Below, piece after piece: positions 20,739 through 31,975 of a stretch of 64,000 nt of DNA (positions are counted from its first letter, which is position 1; every line of letters begins with the position of its first letter). Location: positions 1 to 64,000 of the forward strand of contig JANFAH010000036.1 in the NCBI GenBank assembly GCA_024663395.1. Direction: 5' to 3'. The position numbers and the translations under genes were made by a program. The notes under the pieces were generated by a model that ran no database searches, was not told where the DNA came from, and saw only the letters and a program-made list of their open reading frames with translations. The stretch is from Pisolithus tinctorius (Eukaryota; Basidiomycota; Agaricomycetes; Boletales; Pisolithaceae).

Positions 20739-22026
20739 CATAACTCATCGATGAGTTGTGCCAGACTCACCTACCTTGGCATGTGCTGCCACTACTGGGG
20801 TTCTCTGGTACATTGTCTGACATCAACTGTTTCCAATACATGCTACACTCTGTTTCTGTAGCAACCTTGATGTCATAGGCATTCGGGTATTCCAGGATCT
20901 TGTCCAAAATCCACAATGGCATCTCTCTGGTTCCCATGGTGTGCATGGCTTGTTGGATGGATTGGTTCTGCATGGTCTGTGGACTGTCAGTGAACATGTT
21001 TCCAGCACTCTCTATTCAAATCAATCTCACAAGCAGGAAGTTTTGTAAGCTTGCTTTCACCTCTGGTGTTGTCATGTTTTCACCAATCAAACCAAACCCT
21101 TTAGTCATGACATTGTCCTTCAAAGTATGAAGTAATCTAATGTGCTGCTGGATCATCTCCTTTGCAGCCTGACAAATTTTACTATCAACTGTTCAGGGTA
21201 TGCATGGCTTTTATTGTGACATACCTGCACTTGAGGAGATTCCTGGGATATGTTGGGGGGAGCTCAAGATCAGTTGTCTTCACTTCTGTGCAGGGATGCC
21301 TCACATTCACTGAAGATGTTGCACAACTCATCGATGATTTGTGTAGGGTATTTGTAATTGTTTGGTATTTTGCACCCAATTGGAAGGTGGTGAATGGAGG
21401 TCAAGGTGTATCTGAGTGGCTGTACTTCACTTTCTGACATGTATATATGGCAATACTTGCTTATATAATCATTTGTCCATGTGGCCATCCATTGGCACAA
21501 ATTTGAAATACATGGTAGGTGTTTTCTGTGGCTATACACAGCTTTCAATGGCAGTGTGATTTTTTTTTGGTGTCAGACCATTGCAACTCATCGATGAAGT
21601 ATGCAGTGGCATTGGGCAATGCACAGCTTGTTTCTTTATATGGTAGGTGCTTTTGTGGCTATACACAGCTTTCACCCATATATGGTAGGTGCTTTCAGTG
21701 GCAGTGTGATTTTTTTGGTGTCAGGCCATTGCAACTCATCGATAAGTTGTGTAGTTGCCTTGTGCTATATAAAACCTGTTTCCTTATATGGTAGGCGCTT
21801 TTGTGGCTATACACAGCTTTCACCCATATATGGTAGGCGCTTTCAGTGGCAGTGTGATTTTTTGGTGTCAGGCCATTGCAACTCATCGATAAGTTGTGTA
21901 GTTGCCTTGTGCTATATAAAACCTGTTTCCTTATATGGTAGGCGCTTTTGTGGCTATACACAGCTTTCAGTGGCTGTGTGATTTTTTACATGTTTTTGCC
22001 TGCACAAGTCATCGATGAGTTGTGCA
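20739..22026. repeat. Six dispersed ACTCATCGATGAGT palindromes
   Basis: Copies near 20739, 21321, 21583, 21731, 21878 and 22001. The full form is TGCACAA(C/G)TCATCGATGAGTTGTGCA, close to a perfect 26-nt palindrome at 22001-22026; the others carry one or two arm changes. Confidence 0.85.
20767..21170 (-). pseudogene. Fragment of an unrecognised minus-strand ORF
   Basis: Two adjoining minus-strand segments have a coding look: one near 21150-21010 (KDNVMTKGFGLIGENMTTPE) and one from 20997 to 20767 (GTREMPLWILDKILEYPNA, ending SSGSTCQGR). A stop lies between them. I do not recognise the family. It sits among ATCGAT-centred palindromes and is probably a decayed repeat-borne gene. Confidence 0.35.
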
Positions 22027-22075
22027 ATTACCATATATAGTAGGCGCTTTTTCGAATTTCCTTTTATAGTAGGCG
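21636..22075. repeat. Tandem repeat of ~147 bp
   Basis: Near-identical units start at 21636, 21784 and 21931 (steps 148 and 147), each with TTATATGGTAGG(T/C)GCTTTTG, an ATCGAT palindrome and a GCTATATAAAACC word. The last unit is partial and runs into a third TTTAGATTATTAG end near 22105, resembling the termini at 15815 and 20700. Confidence 0.85.
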
Positions 22076-22112
22076 CTTTCAAGACTGGAACTGGGCAGAC
22101 GGTTTAGATTAT

Positions 22113-23298
22113 TAGATTTGATTCAAATTACATCAATGGTCCAGACTCTCTATATATAGTTCACATCCCACACTGTAGTTCAGGTCATGTCATATTATTG
22201 ATTAACTATCAATCACACAAATATTGAACTTCAACATTTGCACAATATCATCCACAATATCACTATACATTTCCATTCATTTTAGATCCCTAAAAACTTG
22301 TCTGTATCATGCAAACACTATACTTCAACATTTGCATCATTACACAACATCTACAATATCATGTATATTATCAGCAGCACCATCCATATTTATCCACATT
22401 CTCTATGTTGGAGTGAAACAACCCCTGTCCTTACTTGGACTTAGGCACGCGATCGTGTCACTTACATAAGCTGTTAGAGCGCACACATACACTAGTAAAT
22501 TTTACCTAGTCCCTCAGTAGCCTGACAGACTACTGAGGGTGAGTACACTTCTACATAGATAGATTATCCTTACTAACTTGTATAGTTCCCTACAGGTACT
22601 ATACTCAATATCAGTAGCTTGACAGACTACTGAGGTTCCCTACAGATTCCTCTCTGGGTTTCCCCTCTGCAACCCCACAAACTTCTTCACTCTATCCATA
22701 TACCATTGTGCATGTTCAATGTTACAGTTGTTTCAGTGGCTTATTGTCATTTCCTTCCTTTCATAATCAACTTAGGGTTCATCAGACATATGTATTATCC
22801 CTCTCTCCTACTTTACACTCTGCTTTTTATGGCTCACATTACAGAAATATTCCCTTAGAATCAGAGATTTCTCACCCCAACCTTACTTTCACCTGAACCA
22901 CCATTACAAAAACCCCCTAGTATAGTGTAGATACTCATAACTTTGTTAGGTACCAATATAGTGACTACTTCATACACTGAGATACTCATAACTTCATTAC
23001 TCTTGTGTTGTGAAACCTGGATGAACTCATCATTAGACTCAGACACAATGCATGAAGGCTAATGTCAAGGATAGCTAATGTGTTGATTTATCATGAAATC
23101 ACCAAGCCACTTGCCCTCTCCATTTATTTCTTCTGAAGAAAACCCCCAGCAGCTCCAAGTGCAACGACTCGACGATTGACATCTACGAATATTACACTGG
23201 GGTGATGTCGTCTGGATAAACATACGCAGTAACTACAAGGCAAAAGGAAATGGCTACGGGGTCTGCGAAATGTCCCATAAACACGCGAAATACCCGAT
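22113..23298. other. AT-rich intergenic region with two CAGTAG hairpins
   Basis: No supported gene. CCCTCAGTAG, 9-nt loop, CTACTGAGGG (22511-22539) is a perfect 10-bp inverted repeat; a shorter copy lies at 22611-22633 and shares the TGACAGA loop. Confidence 0.7.
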
Positions 23299-25783
23299 CT
23301 AACAATGAGTAGTAGTGACTGAAAGTTCATCGATTGTTGGCTGTCTACTATGCAACTGCAAGTGTGAATAAAGTGGTGAAGGAGGGAGAGATTGTTGTGG
23401 TGACGATGCATTGTTCGATACGAAGTTTGATGACTGAGAAAAGGAATTATGGGAATGCGACATGGAGCTGTTCCTCGAATGAGATTGTTGAGAAGGCCGT
23501 AGGGACGACTGGCGCGGTATCAGGGAACCCAGTGTGGTGGATCCCGACTCTTGCGTATAAACACTCGGGTCCTCCTCCATCGAGGTCTGCGACGAACTGT
23601 CGGGATACGGTTGATTAACACCTGGGTCGAGAGGGACCATTCGCTCCGGTGTAGGGTTCACCGGCCTCCCCGTCTCCTCATCTCCAGGTCTTCCCTTCTC
23701 TAACGCTGAGAAATCGGTGGATGTTGTGATACGATGTCTCCTGAAATAAGGTGCCGCCAAGTTGACGAGTATGTTGATGAACATGACAATGACTGCCACC
23801 GATATGAAAACGGCAGCAACGATACCAATTATCACGCGAGGGATAGCGCCCAGACCGATCGCTTCCACAAACGAGACAAGTAGTCCAGTGCAAACAACTC
23901 TGGTAATTGCCAGGTAAGCAGCCAGAATGTCTGCTCCTCTGGTTTTGTGCGGGCGAAGAACTACAAGAGTCACAAGTACCCCCACCTCGACGACCAGGAT
24001 GAATATAATCTGTACTTCACCATTTGCATGGGCGAACGCAGTTAAAATAGCCTTGAGCAGAGTGGCGACGAGTAGAGGTAAAGCGGCATAGTACCGCTCA
24101 GGCCGATATAGCGCGAAGAGGGGCGCACCGGAAGTCAGGAACTTGGGGTCGGCGTAAAGTGTAGATGATGTACCACGAACCGCAAGGCGAACAGTAAGAA
24201 ACAAACAATACGAGAGGTATCCCCCAACCAACGATAAAACTAGGACGGAGAGAAGGATAGAAAGCCATGAATCCGCAAGAGTCCATTGATACATGGCAAA
24301 TATTGTCACCGGCGGGAAGGCAATGAGGCACTGTCATCTTCGGATGAGACAACGCACTCCTCATAACGAAATGAAGCGTACCAAACGGAGAAGCCATGCT
24401 CGAGCCAAAGCCGTATATCGTTCCCGGAGATCCGGGAGAAAACCTGATTTTTCACGGCTTCGAGGAGCTATGTAAGCCACAATTCCGTATCCAATGGCAA
24501 CGGCCACAAGGAATATAGCAAAAACCATCAAGGCCGTCAGGAACATGGGTCATGAACGCATTGGCAGTCGCAATCCCAACATAGTTGACATAAATAGGAA
24601 TCCCAGCTTGCAGGACGTTGGAAGACGAAGAAGTGACGAGTTGCACGGTACCTGCACTATCCAGTTGTTCCGTTGAGGGCGAAGCGTAATTTGCTAACGT
24701 CGAATTTGACCCGATCAGAACCAGTTCTTGATTTATCTCAAGAAGCTGAGATGTTCCAGAGACAAACATGGCAGCAGCAGCATTATATGGGCTGAGCTTT
24801 TCTGTTAACGTAGGCGACTGCAGAACCTCCTGATGCGTCAGCCATAGTGCCGGCCGGTGAGATGTCGCATGTTGTTGATCGCCAGCTGGATGGGGGAATT
24901 CGCGGACGCAGAGAGCAAGCCCAACGCCCATGCAAAATTAGTTGCAAAGGCGATATAAACCGAGGAATAATTAAGGTCCAGAAGAGCGGTCGAGGCTGCC
25001 CACTGATAGAGATAGAAGAGATCTAGGAAACGGAAGGCGAGAAGGCTGTCCGGCGTGACTGAGAACCAGACAGCGGAAAGCAGTGCGAGGAGGGCCAGAC
25101 CACCTGTTGCCCATTCCACCCCCACTTGATGGGCAGACCAACCGTTCGACAATGTCGCTTGAACACAGGCTTTCAATGCCCCAGTATTCACCTCCGTCAG
25201 CGACAACTGAGCATAGCTATAATGCAATGAGATAAGAAGGACACCTCTACAACAGAACTTACGCCTCGAGGTCCGGAATCTTAAATGTTATTTCGGGGAC
25301 CAGCTGATTTAAGCCCAATGACGATGGGAGGGGAACGATGTCGGAACCAGTGAAATTGTAAGTCGGGAGCGGGCACAGTGCACCATTGAACAGAGAGCAA
25401 AGATCGATTGTATAATTCACGGGATGCATCCCGTATACATTCAGGAAGACATTGGCCGACACATTTACGTCCGGTTGCTAAACAAACATTCAGCAGAATA
25501 AAGTGAACAGATTGACTAACGGACGTACCACGCTCGCCGCCGAGATGTTAAACCACACTGACGAGTTCTGCTGGAAGTAGATAATTTCGAATTGTTGAAT
25601 AAGGAGAGCGTCCGGTTCTGAGCAGTAAGTAACAGAAGATGTAACTAGTGAGGAAGTGAAGTCCCTGTGCAAGGAAGGAGCAGGGATGGACCTACAAATG
25701 GTGTCGCCTTGGCAGGCAACGAGAGGAGAAAGGGCGAGAAATAAAGACGCAAGGCGTCGCAGCCGGGCGACGGAGGAAAGCAT
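23299..25783 (-). pseudogene. ML-domain TRP-like channel/flavin carrier family, with three 1-nt frame breaks
   Basis: Exon 1 encodes a signal peptide (LASLFLALSPLVACQG) and the start of the ML-like lipid-binding domain, which runs through the second exon (CSLFNGALCPLPTYNFTGSD). The TRP-like membrane domain follows with about nine hydrophobic segments, and the protein ends in a long Ser/Gln-rich cytoplasmic tail. This matches fungal TRP/Flc proteins (Pfam TRP_N plus TRP), membrane channels linked to calcium, FAD transport and cell wall. Introns at about 25529, 25262 and 24390 splice cleanly. Between 24857 and 24547 three extra single bases (within GCCGGCCGG at 24849, a T run at 24798 and GGG at 24547) each shift the frame by one, and the sum restores it. 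They may be assembly errors or real decay. Family call firm; intactness open. Confidence 0.8.
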
Positions 25784-26372
25784 CAGCAGCGTTGGAAGAA
25801 GGAAGGGTCACGGACCAGAGAAAGGTAGCCAGCTATCACGAAGGGATAGGCAAGACTAGCCTGGGATGATATAAGGTGGCTCCGTCAGCTGCGTGTTGGG
25901 AGCATGTCATTGTTCCATACTTGCCGTTCTATTGTCTCTGACAAGGCTGTGGCTACACGCAACGCCCTTGTTGCCTTTCTCCGTGACGGCACAAACAGCC
26001 ACCCACCCACAAGCTCGCGAGCTGCTGGCTTCGGGCAGGTCAAAGGTATATCACTGCCGTAGGACCACGCTGCGCTCGACCTTCGCGAATGTTGGTTTGA
26101 GCATAGGTTTGCACCTCAAAACATATCCTTAGCTCAACTTCAGCCCAAGTGAATGACGAATAGCAATGCCTTTCATTACGTAAATATATCTATTTTCACT
26201 TTTTCGTTTTCCACGGTCCCACGGAGTGCTAACGCTCCATAGATTTGTATGACGACATGTTCGTCATTGCATCATGTACGTATGTACGGGATCGACGATA
26301 TCAAAGAATTGTACATTCTTGGTGTATGTGAATGCATAGTACGTACTCGCACCGCTCCCCTATGCAAGCCCT
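25784..26372. other. Intergenic, no gene seen
   Basis: Lies between two minus-strand genes. It should hold the promoter of the TRP-like gene. No repeat or motif stands out. Confidence 0.4.
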
Positions 26373-27039
26373 CTACCATGCAAATTTTTGCAGATGCCAA
26401 AGCTGATTGTGACCTTCAGACCTCTCTCCCAACGTTGCGGGGCTATCTGGCATAAAACATCCATTGTTCGCAAACTCGACATCCAGGCAAGTATGCGGAA
26501 CGCACAACCTATGATATCATATTATGAAGCACAGCTGCCTTAGACCGTCTTGAATCATCGGACGCCGAAGAAAAAACACCCACCTAAATGTATTCTCAAA
26601 CCCGGTTCGCTCTCGATGCCCCACTGGAACGTAAAGGGCGTTCCCACTAGTCTAGCACCATACTCTGGGTCGATTGCGGTGTTGAGAAAGAGTGAAAGCG
26701 GGAGGGAATAAATCGCGTAGATGCCATCGCTGTCACGGTGCAATAACCACTGTCGTTGGTTGTTAGAATCGTTACCATTCGTCGTCTTCGACCAATGCGG
26801 AACGATTTTAGCTCACCTTTTGGTTTTCATGGTTTCGGAATTCTTTGCCAACAACTTGAATGCGTTAGCACCAGCGCCACACGTAATGCAGCCGCGAAAG
26901 ACGGCGAGGAAGGGAATATGTTAGGACAAAAGTGAGACATACCGGAGTACCCACGTTCCGGTCCTAAGATCTCGAGACAGATATTTGTTGCTTCAACATT
27001 CGTGAGGACGTAAATCCCGTTTTGAATGTTAGTCGTCAT
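26373..27039 (-). CDS. Small beta-trefoil protein, lectin or protease-inhibitor type
   Basis: Four exons give about 150 residues without a signal peptide: MTTNIQNGIYVLTNVEATN, a short linking exon (VGKEFRNHENQK), a third exon starting WLLHRDSDGIYAIYS and reaching TFQWGIESE, and a last exon ending GHNQLWHLQKFAW. The three evenly spaced W-containing strands (QKW, QWGI, NQLW) are the layout of a beta-trefoil. Basidiomycete cytoplasmic beta-trefoils of this size are usually ricin-B-like lectins or I66-type protease inhibitors (cospin group); I cannot separate the two. The last intron uses a weaker GTGTTT donor near 26566, so the join before the final exon is less certain; without it the frame stops at 26555. 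Confidence 0.55.
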
Positions 27040-27585
27040 AATCCTGGCTCAAAAAGCGTATTGGGGAATTATGCACAAGAGCTTAGGACGTGCCAGGGTA
27101 TGAGGATGCGCGTTAGCCCTACATATATACCTCATCTAAGGGACCATCTTGTACAGGGAAGCGGAGCCAGTGATAGCATACAAGTCATTGTTACCCTTTT
27201 TCGTCGAGTTGTACTGGCTTTGGGGGTGGTGAAGCTGTTGGACTCGGAGATCAATTAGGAGATACTTCCGCAATCCGGACAAAGCAATACTTATCACGCG
27301 GCGTTCCCGAGCATGGATTCAGGGACTAGTGATTTACTGGATGACGTAGCTTGAAGGCACCTGGCACTAACGATTGATGGTCGAGCTCGCCCTGAAATAT
27401 AAAGAAAAAAGGGTAGTGACGAAGAAGCTCGTGCTGGTCCGAAGATAAAGCTTCTTTGTCTGCTAATTATATACCCAAACTTGTGCTTGCCTTAAAGTGA
27501 CTTGCCACTAATACTACTGCTTCCTTTGTGTGGTGGCTGGCATAATGCCCCCTTTACGATGTGACTTGATCATGCCGGCCATTAC
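27040..27585. other. Divergent intergenic region, no gene seen
   Basis: Between a minus-strand and a plus-strand gene, so it probably carries both promoters. No TATA box or repeat is clear. Confidence 0.4.
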
Positions 27586-28715
27586 ATGCCGCTCGCTACC
27601 GTGACTTCCATGAACGAGTCGAGAGCAGCAGTAGAAGGACAGTCATCGCGCACGATATGTATCCAACTCCCTGATCTCCTCGCCGTATGCAGTCCATTCG
27701 AATTGCGCACAAACCGACACTGCAAGGTCATCTCGCTAGAATCCGAAAAATGGCTCCTCAATTCTCGGGTTGCATTGCCGTCAATGAAATGGGGATCGGC
27801 AAAAGTCGGACTGTTGGCAGCTGCTTGTTATCCTACAACAGATGCGCCTCAGCTGAGATTGATCGCAGATGTGCTTGGATTGTTGGTGTATCAGCTCGAT
27901 CACCAGACTTTGGGAACGTCGACGGATGATCACAGTGACGCAGAGAGTGAATGTTCTGATACTCGGACTGAACAAGGGATCTTTTCGTTGTGAGTGGCTC
28001 CGTCCAAATTGCAATGTTCATAATCTCATCGTTCTCTCAGGCTATCTGATCGCCTCTCTTCTGCGGCGTACCGGAATCCAGCGTGGTATATCCGTTTCCA
28101 CAAAGCCCAGCGTGCATTTCTCCACGCGAGATGCGAGACTCCAGCATTCGACGTAGGCAATCTCGAGCGTTACATATCCTTCCGGAGGCAACATTGCGGG
28201 TTCCTCATGCCGCTCGAAATGATCGCGTATGCAGGGGACCTACGTCTACCTGAAAACCTCCTCTCAAATGAAAGATTGGAGATACTGCGGGATTGTGCGT
28301 GTGATATTGCTGCGTTGTCCGAGGTACGCACATATCAACCACACTCGTCCACTAGGCGCGCAGGCTGATCCGTAAATTTAAAAAGGACATCGTTTACTGT
28401 GCAAAAGGAACACCGATAGATCCGTTAAACGTTCTCTCCGTTATTGAGAGTGGGTCGCTGGAAGATGCGCTTGTGATAGCAGGAAACATCGTCAACCAGC
28501 GCGTCAACGCGTTTCTGGATGTTGAACGGGCTCTGTTGCAGGGGTTGACGATGGACACCCAGAGCGGAAATGAGAGCATTAGAAGCTATGTGCAGGGTTT
28601 GAGGGATTGGGTAGCTGGGTTTGTGAATTGGTTGTACGAAACGGAAAGGTATTTCGGTGACAAGGGGAGCGAAGTGAGGGCGTTTGGGTGGGTCTTTGTT
28701 CCTGTACAAGGCTGA
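27586..28715 (+). CDS. Sesquiterpene synthase-fold protein with lost metal-binding motifs
   Basis: Three exons (27586-27989, 28041-28323, 28356-28715) join in frame to 348 codons, the normal length for basidiomycete class I sesquiterpene synthases. Family landmarks are clear: PDLLAVCSPFELRTNRHC near the start, RLIADVLGLLVYQLD, YRNPAWYIRFHKA, and the hallmark C-terminal segment YVQGLRDWVAGFVNWLYETERYF. The two Mg-binding motifs are not normal. The Asp-rich DD/ExxD site reads LDHQTLG, and the NDxxSxxxE site reads KDIVYCAKGT. Either the enzyme is inactive or it has another role. The reading frame is intact with clean splice sites, so it is not a simple frameshift pseudogene. Start chosen at the ATG that gives family length. 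Confidence 0.85.
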
Positions 28716-28904
28716 TAACAGTCCTACCGCGGCCGAGCGTATGTACTACAACCAGTTACTACTGCGCAGACTTTCATAGTCGAATTTCACAGTGCCTCAT
28801 ACATACATACATACATATACGCCATGAGATTATATTGCCGTGGGAGCCCGCCGGTTTGTGTATAAATTCTGGCAAGCAGGTCAGTGTTTCTTTCTACCTG
28901 CAGC

Positions 28905-29572
28905 ATGTCAGATTTGACTGTCCTTGTCTCTCCTACGTCCGTTTATCCTAACCGTAGTCACTCCCTTAGAAGTTTCCGTCTCAAAGCACGTCCAAGTCTC
29001 CATGATCACTCCCAGAAGCCTGTCATGGTCGTACTTGAAAGCGTAGACGAAGCGGACGAATCTCCGTCTTCCCCGGTCCAGGCTCACATGCTGAACTCGT
29101 CCGAATTCCTTGCCCCTCCAAAGAATACGTTCAGGGCTCCCTCCGTGCGGTTACCGTCCGACTTTGCTAATGCGCCGCCTGTCACCCCGTCCTCACCCCG
29201 CACTTTCGAGGAGATCCTCACGCACGCTTTTCCAAGGCGATCGCACTCATTTTCGCTCAAGGCTGTTGTCCAAAATAAGGGTGCCGAGCTCTGTAAGCCT
29301 CCCCCTTTACTGTGTAAGTTGAGTCATACAGATTACGCTTTTCGTTCTTGCCCCTCATTCCCCACTCTCAGTCCGACCCACTGCGTTCTGGAAGAAAACT
29401 AGACGTTCTGGCGTTACGTCTGCCGCATACTCGCCATCCTCGTTTCTAGTCCGTCGGTCAACATTTATCGCTGCTGGGCTTTCGCAGGATAAGCCTGGGT
29501 TTGATTCATCAGCTCTTGGTGTAGAGTCGCGCGTGAAGGTTTTGATGTTAGGGCCCGACCATGATATTTGAC
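28905..29572 (+). CDS. Small Ser/Pro-rich protein, unrecognised
   Basis: Two exons: 28905 to about 29292 (MSDLTVLVSPTSVYPN, then EESPSS-type and RSHSFSLKA segments) and about 29372 to 29572, using donor CT|GTAAGC and acceptor CTCAG, ending VLMLGPDHDI. About 195 residues, Ser- and Pro-rich, no signal peptide or membrane segment. An ATG 21 nt upstream is also in frame. Unknown family; coding call rests on the clean splice and low stop density. The last 12 nt overlap the next ORF. Confidence 0.45.
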
Positions 29573-30049
29573 GATAGAGAAGATGTGAACACGGGAAAGA
29601 GGATTGACAAGATGCTTGTGGCGCCAGCACTAGTCCTTGCCGACGAATCAGGCGCCGAATCATCCGAGTCCAGCTCCTCTTCTGATTCGGCACCTCTCTC
29701 AGCCAAGACACTTCCTTACTCATTTGACGTTCAAGGCGTTCCAATGTCGCGTCCCGGCACATCTACGAAAACGAAAACGTCCCATATAGTGTACATCACT
29801 GCGTTGCCTCCGTCCACGACGTCTTTGCAACCTGTTCTTCCCAAACTCGATCGTCAGATCTTATCTGACGCAGGCGTCCTTCCTTATGCTATCCCTGTGA
29901 GCTTTGGGGTGGGCATGGTTCTGGGCATCGTTATCACCGCTCTCTTGCGCGCCTGGTGGCGGGGCCACGGGTACAAATATAGATGCAGGTCAGTTTATCC
30001 ACGCACCACCGGCGATGGGATTCGAAACTCGCCTCTATCTAAGGGATGA
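29561..30049 (+). CDS. Single-pass membrane protein, unrecognised
   Basis: 162 codons. A Ser/Glu-rich segment (SGAESSESSSSSDSAP), then a Pro/Thr-rich stretch and one strong membrane helix (PVSFGVGMVLGIVITALL, about residues 118-140) followed by basic RAWWRGHGYKYR. The ATG overlaps the end of the preceding gene by 12 nt in another frame, unusual for a fungus; the two could instead be exons of one spliced gene whose junction I cannot fix. The C-terminus may be altered by a further intron near 29990. Confidence 0.4.
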   Translation: MIFDDREDVNTGKRIDKMLVAPALVLADESGAESSESSSSSDSAPLSAKTLPYSFDVQGVPMSRPGTSTKTKTSHIVYITALPPSTTSLQPVLPKLDRQILSDAGVLPYAIPVSFGVGMVLGIVITALLRAWWRGHGYKYRCRSVYPRTTGDGIRNSPLSKG

Positions 30050-31975
30050 CTGCGGAGTGCCGTCAGTTTTCGTCAGTGGTACGTATCATAATTGTCACGA
30101 GACCCTTTCTCGAGTGGCGAGTTGATTAAATTCCGGTATTAAAGCAGGGACGAGGATAGTGAGATGATTTACACACGCGTATTGCAGATAATATGGTACA
30201 TGTCTTTGGGGGGTTGTCCTATGTACATAGTCCAAGTGGAAAGAAGGTCGCCGTGTGTATTACGGAAGTTTTCCGACGTGGATAAGCACGCTTGGAACAG
30301 ATGCAAATCTCCATAACGGCACTATCCCACTTTTTCGGCATAGTTGGTAGACATACCAGTGAAATACAGTATGTGCATCGATTAACAGTCAAGGGGCCCT
30401 ACATAGTCGGATAGAATTACATACATGACCGCATTTTTGGCTACACACGACTCCGAAAAGGGGGATATACTTCATTCCGCATGATACGGAGCGCATAGGC
30501 AGAAATTCAGAGGAGGGAGCAAGTTAGTGCGTTGATCGTTTCCAGGGTGCAGGATGGAGCTTGACGGGAATCGCAGTCACTGCCGGATGTTTGAGGATAA
30601 GGTGAATGAGATACCGTCGACGCAGAGACGAACTGCTATGAATTGGGTAGAAAAATTTCGTGGTAGAGGCTTTCGGGAGTGTAGTAGCCTGGTTGGGGTG
30701 GGACGATTACAACGGGTAGTTTTGCAATGGATGGACGGGGCCTGATCCCGCTGTTAGGCATTCTCGAGTCCTTCTTTAGATTATTCTTGGTTGAATTGAT
30801 CCGTTAGTATCGCCCCGTTGAGCGAATCGTGGTAGCGTTGTTCCCCGACAGGGGTACGCTTGTCCTTTGGGTGCGCCGGAACCTTTCGTCGACAAGGCGA
30901 TGCGTTGTACATGGAGGCAGGAGACAGCGAACGAACTCTTGAGTGGAGTGGATTCGGAAGGCCCGATATGGGGTTTTCAGTGTTGCAAATGTCTAGTGTC
31001 GGGGCCCGTTCTTACTAGCATCTGTTTCCTTCATTACCTACGACCTAAAAAAGAACAGACGACGGGGGCGAACTATGATGTAAGTGTATGTCAAGTTCTG
31101 ATCGAGTGTCATAGTGACGGAATGAAGTTCGCTCCGGAGCAAAGCTGGGTGTGCAAGGCGCTCCGGGGTGTGGTGTACTCGCTCCGTCACGCGTCACGGC
31201 GGAAATGGGTGGCGGTACGGACATACATGCACGCATACAATATTGGCATAGACATGTTGATGCACTGGCAGAGCGGAGAGGCTGACTCAGACGGAGGGAC
31301 GGCTGTCGCCCGGAAGAGCACCCAGACGATTGCCGGGTTGCCGCGGAGGCAAATAATGAAGAGGGAGTGGCTGTGTCGAAGGGGTGTTGCACCGCGTGTG
31401 TAGTCCAAGTTTGCTGGAGGTTAAAGAGACTTAAAATAATCCCAAACGACGCGATGGGCCAGAAAGGAATCTCCAGGCGTCTCGACGAGTCGGACAAACA
31501 CCGAGGCAAGCACTGCGCATCGCTGCTATTGGTTGTGCAAGGTCCGTGCAAAATGCATTACTGACCACATGGACATCCACCCACCCTCGTTTTATCTGCC
31601 AGACTAGGCAGAACCAGCACAGAAGCTCATCCTCATCGCGTTACGTTTCATCCTAGGGGGGCATCCACGTTGACGACCGCAATTCAGATCTCCTCTTAAG
31701 TCCCCACTGGCCTCCTCGGCGCCACTAATTATCGGCTCTGCCCCATGTCCAGTGGTGATATTAATGATCAGGCTCCCGGTGGTATGTCCCCCTCCGCTCT
31801 CTGATGCAGTCGTGTACGTATATATACTACAGGGTTCAGACGACCCTCGTCCCGCCACCACCCCTTCCACTTCCACACTCAGCCCTACCCCCATGACCCC
31901 CAGCCCAGGCCGTGGGCACCAGCACATCAAAATCCATCATCCGCGTCCACAGCTCCCTCCCCTTCCCTTCCAGCC
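30050..31975. other. Long 5' flank of the transcription factor gene
   Basis: About 1.9 kb, CpG-containing, with scattered open frames that have no family resemblance or splice support. A TATA-like ACGTATATATAC lies at 31816-31827, about 150 bp before the start codon at 31976, and is a reasonable core promoter. Confidence 0.45.
31816..31827 (+). promoter_or_regulatory. TATA-like element before the Zn2Cys6 factor gene
   Basis: ACGTATATATAC, about 150 bp upstream of the proposed start codon; position-based inference only. Confidence 0.4.

Noticed and set aside
30554..31403. Plus-strand ORFs of 63 and 178 codons
   Set aside because: No family resemblance, no splice support and biased composition; treated as part of the transcription factor's 5' flank.
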